Assembly: GCF_900106945.1 (NCBI RefSeq)
Contig: NZ_FNNE01000004.1
Coordinates: forward strand, 288,989 to 352,988
From: Marinobacter mobilis
GTDB taxonomy: Bacteria > Pseudomonadota > Gammaproteobacteria > Pseudomonadales > Oleiphilaceae
Direction of reading: 5' to 3'
Length of the DNA stretch: 64,000 bases
In this document: in pieces, positions 62,912 through 64,000 of the stretch
How the letters are laid out: the number at the start of each line of letters is the position of its first letter
How positions within the stretch are numbered: position 1 is the stretch's first letter
Position numbers and translations under genes: made by a program
The notes under the pieces: generated by a model
What the model saw: the letters and a program-made list of their open reading frames with translations, nothing else
What the model was told of the DNA's origin: nothing
Database searches by the model: none

Positions 62912-63772
62912 ATGACAGCCCAGGTCAGCGACTTTGATCGCTTTTCATTTATGCTGTTTCTGGCGTTGGCGGTGCATGCCGCACTGGTGCTGGGAATCAC
63001 TTTTGCACCGGAAACGCCCCGGACATCGGCGCAAACCATGGAAATCACACTGGCGCAGTTTGATGACCAGGAAGCGCCGGATGACGCCGACTTTCTCGCG
63101 CAGACCAGTCAGCAGGGCAGTGGCACCGAGGCCGAGGCTCGTGAGCTGACCAGTCCGCAACCGACGCCGGTGAATGAGGTGGGTGATCAGCCGGTGCAGC
63201 CGGAGCCGCCATCGCGGGTGGCCCCGGCTCAGCGTAGCGAGCGTCAGCTGGTCCGTACGGAAGGCCGCAGCCGACCGGCGGCCGATCCGGACATGGCGGA
63301 GACGTTTGACGAACCGTTGCCGGTGCAGGAACGCCGGAGCCTGATGGAGCGAAGTCTGGAAATCGCCAGCCTGGAGGCGCGCTTTTCTGCCCAGCAGCAG
63401 GCCTATGCCCGCCGGCCACGGGTGTTGCGGGTGACCGCCGCATCCACGCTGAGTTCCGATAATGCCTGGTATGTTCAGAACTGGGTCGACAAGATCAATC
63501 GGGTCGGCAATATGAACTATCCTCAGGAAGCGCGTCAGAACAGCATCTATGGCCAGTTACGGATGTTGGTCTTGTTGCGCAAGGATGGCACCATAAAGAG
63601 AGTGGAGATTCTGGAGTCGTCGGGTTATTCGGTGCTGGATGATGCCGCCATCCAAATTGTACGCATGGCCGCACCGTTCCAGGCATTTACCGAAAGGATG
63701 CAGGAGCAGACCGATGAAATCGAGATTATCCGTACCTGGTCCTTCCAGCCCAAAGGTCTGACATCCGGATGA
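62912..63772 (+). CDS. tonB: TonB-family energy transducer
   Basis: The 286-residue protein has an N-terminal membrane anchor (about 13-32), a proline/acidic periplasmic span (about 50-150), and a C-terminal TonB domain (about 195-285; YPQEARQNSIYGQLRMLVLL, SSGYSVLDDAAIQIVRMAAPF). In Pseudomonas the gene here is tonB3, needed for twitching. No exbB/exbD is nearby. The start at 62912 has AGGA about 12 bases upstream. Its stop overlaps the yqgE start. Confidence 0.85.
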   Translation: MTAQVSDFDRFSFMLFLALAVHAALVLGITFAPETPRTSAQTMEITLAQFDDQEAPDDADFLAQTSQQGSGTEAEARELTSPQPTPVNEVGDQPVQPEPPSRVAPAQRSERQLVRTEGRSRPAADPDMAETFDEPLPVQERRSLMERSLEIASLEARFSAQQQAYARRPRVLRVTAASTLSSDNAWYVQNWVDKINRVGNMNYPQEARQNSIYGQLRMLVLLRKDGTIKRVEILESSGYSVLDDAAIQIVRMAAPFQAFTERMQEQTDEIEIIRTWSFQPKGLTSG

Positions 63773-64000
63773 CTGCCAACCGCTCTGCCGACAACCTGCG
63801 CGATCATTTCCTGATCGCTTCCCCGTACCTGGCCGATCCGCGGTTCCACGGGTCCGTGATCTATCTGTGCGAGCACTCCTCGGAAGGTGCGTTGGGGCTG
63901 GTGCTGAACCGGCCGTTGGATATCGGGCTTGGGGAGATCCTTGAGCAGCTGGGGATGGATGGCAAGGAACTGGACCTGCCGGTATTTCTCGGTGGTCCGG
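63769..64000 (+). CDS. yqgE: YqgE/AlgH-family protein (partial, runs off right edge)
   Basis: The visible 77 residues start with NLRDHFLIASPYLADPRFHGSV and contain YLCEHSSEGALGLVLNRPL, the YqgE/AlgH signature. The function is uncertain; AlgH was once linked to alginate control. The ATG at 63769 overlaps the tonB stop in an ATGA quartet, so translation is likely coupled. The C-terminus is outside the window. Confidence 0.93.
   Translation, partial: MTANRSADNLRDHFLIASPYLADPRFHGSVIYLCEHSSEGALGLVLNRPLDIGLGEILEQLGMDGKELDLPVFLGGP

Overview
The window is a chromosomal stretch of a gammaproteobacterium. The gene content and order point to a marine, Marinobacter- or Pseudomonas-like organism with twitching motility. 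The best evidence is the block pilG-pilH-pilI-pilJ-pilK-chpA-chpB-chpC flanked by gshB-tonB-yqgE, an arrangement known from Pseudomonas and relatives. A long FadE-type acyl-CoA dehydrogenase, a Baeyer-Villiger-type monooxygenase and several acyl/hydrolase genes fit a lipid- or hydrocarbon-using lifestyle. No tRNA, rRNA, CRISPR array, prophage or intact insertion sequence was seen. The genus is an inference and not proven from the sequence alone.

Layout. 1-5.7 kb: a TetR-type repressor (cut by the left edge) faces a flavin monooxygenase gene across three tandem palindromic operators; then a ChaC-like cyclotransferase, an AraC regulator divergent from a DMT exporter, and a MarC protein. 5.7-11.7 kb: a five-gene Fec/siderophore-type iron uptake operon (TonB receptor, binding protein, two permeases, ATPase) behind a Fur-box-like site, with locally lower GC. 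11.9-24.4 kb: a DMT exporter/LysR pair, a small RcnB/CigR-like exported protein, FadE, an AEC transporter, a PatB/MalY lyase, an exported AstE/AspA-type zinc hydrolase, a fused NUDIX-metallo-beta-lactamase protein, a thioesterase and a MATE exporter. 24.5-31.6 kb: thiol peroxidase, a Bcr/CflA exporter, LysR, a PhaC-like hydrolase with a serine nucleophile, a PlsC acyltransferase and an RNase II-type exoribonuclease.

31.7-35.7 kb is a metal (copper) island: a putative EF-hand lipoprotein, a DUF411 protein, a 36-residue His-tailed membrane peptide coupled to copA, the CopA ATPase, and a MerR-type regulator behind a MerR-like promoter dyad. 35.7-45.1 kb holds cyclic-di-GMP and pterin genes (GGDEF-EAL protein, CoA-binding protein, folX, folE, diguanylate cyclase), an alpha/beta hydrolase, a patatin, a twin-CDGSH protein and a CHASE-PAS membrane sensor with no output domain. 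45.2-47.3 kb is zur-znuC-znuB behind a Zur-box-like site, without znuA.

47.3-61.5 kb is the Pil-Chp chemosensory operon on the minus strand. Its centrepiece is a ChpA-type hybrid kinase of about 2741 residues with eight canonical HPt domains, at least two divergent HPt-like modules, a CheA core and a C-terminal receiver. On the right, gshB, a TonB-type protein and the start of yqgE/algH run on the plus strand. In the Pseudomonas twitching paradigm PilJ senses, PilI/ChpC couple, PilK/ChpB adapt, and ChpA phosphorylates PilG and PilH to control type IV pili and cAMP; the same logic is inferred here.
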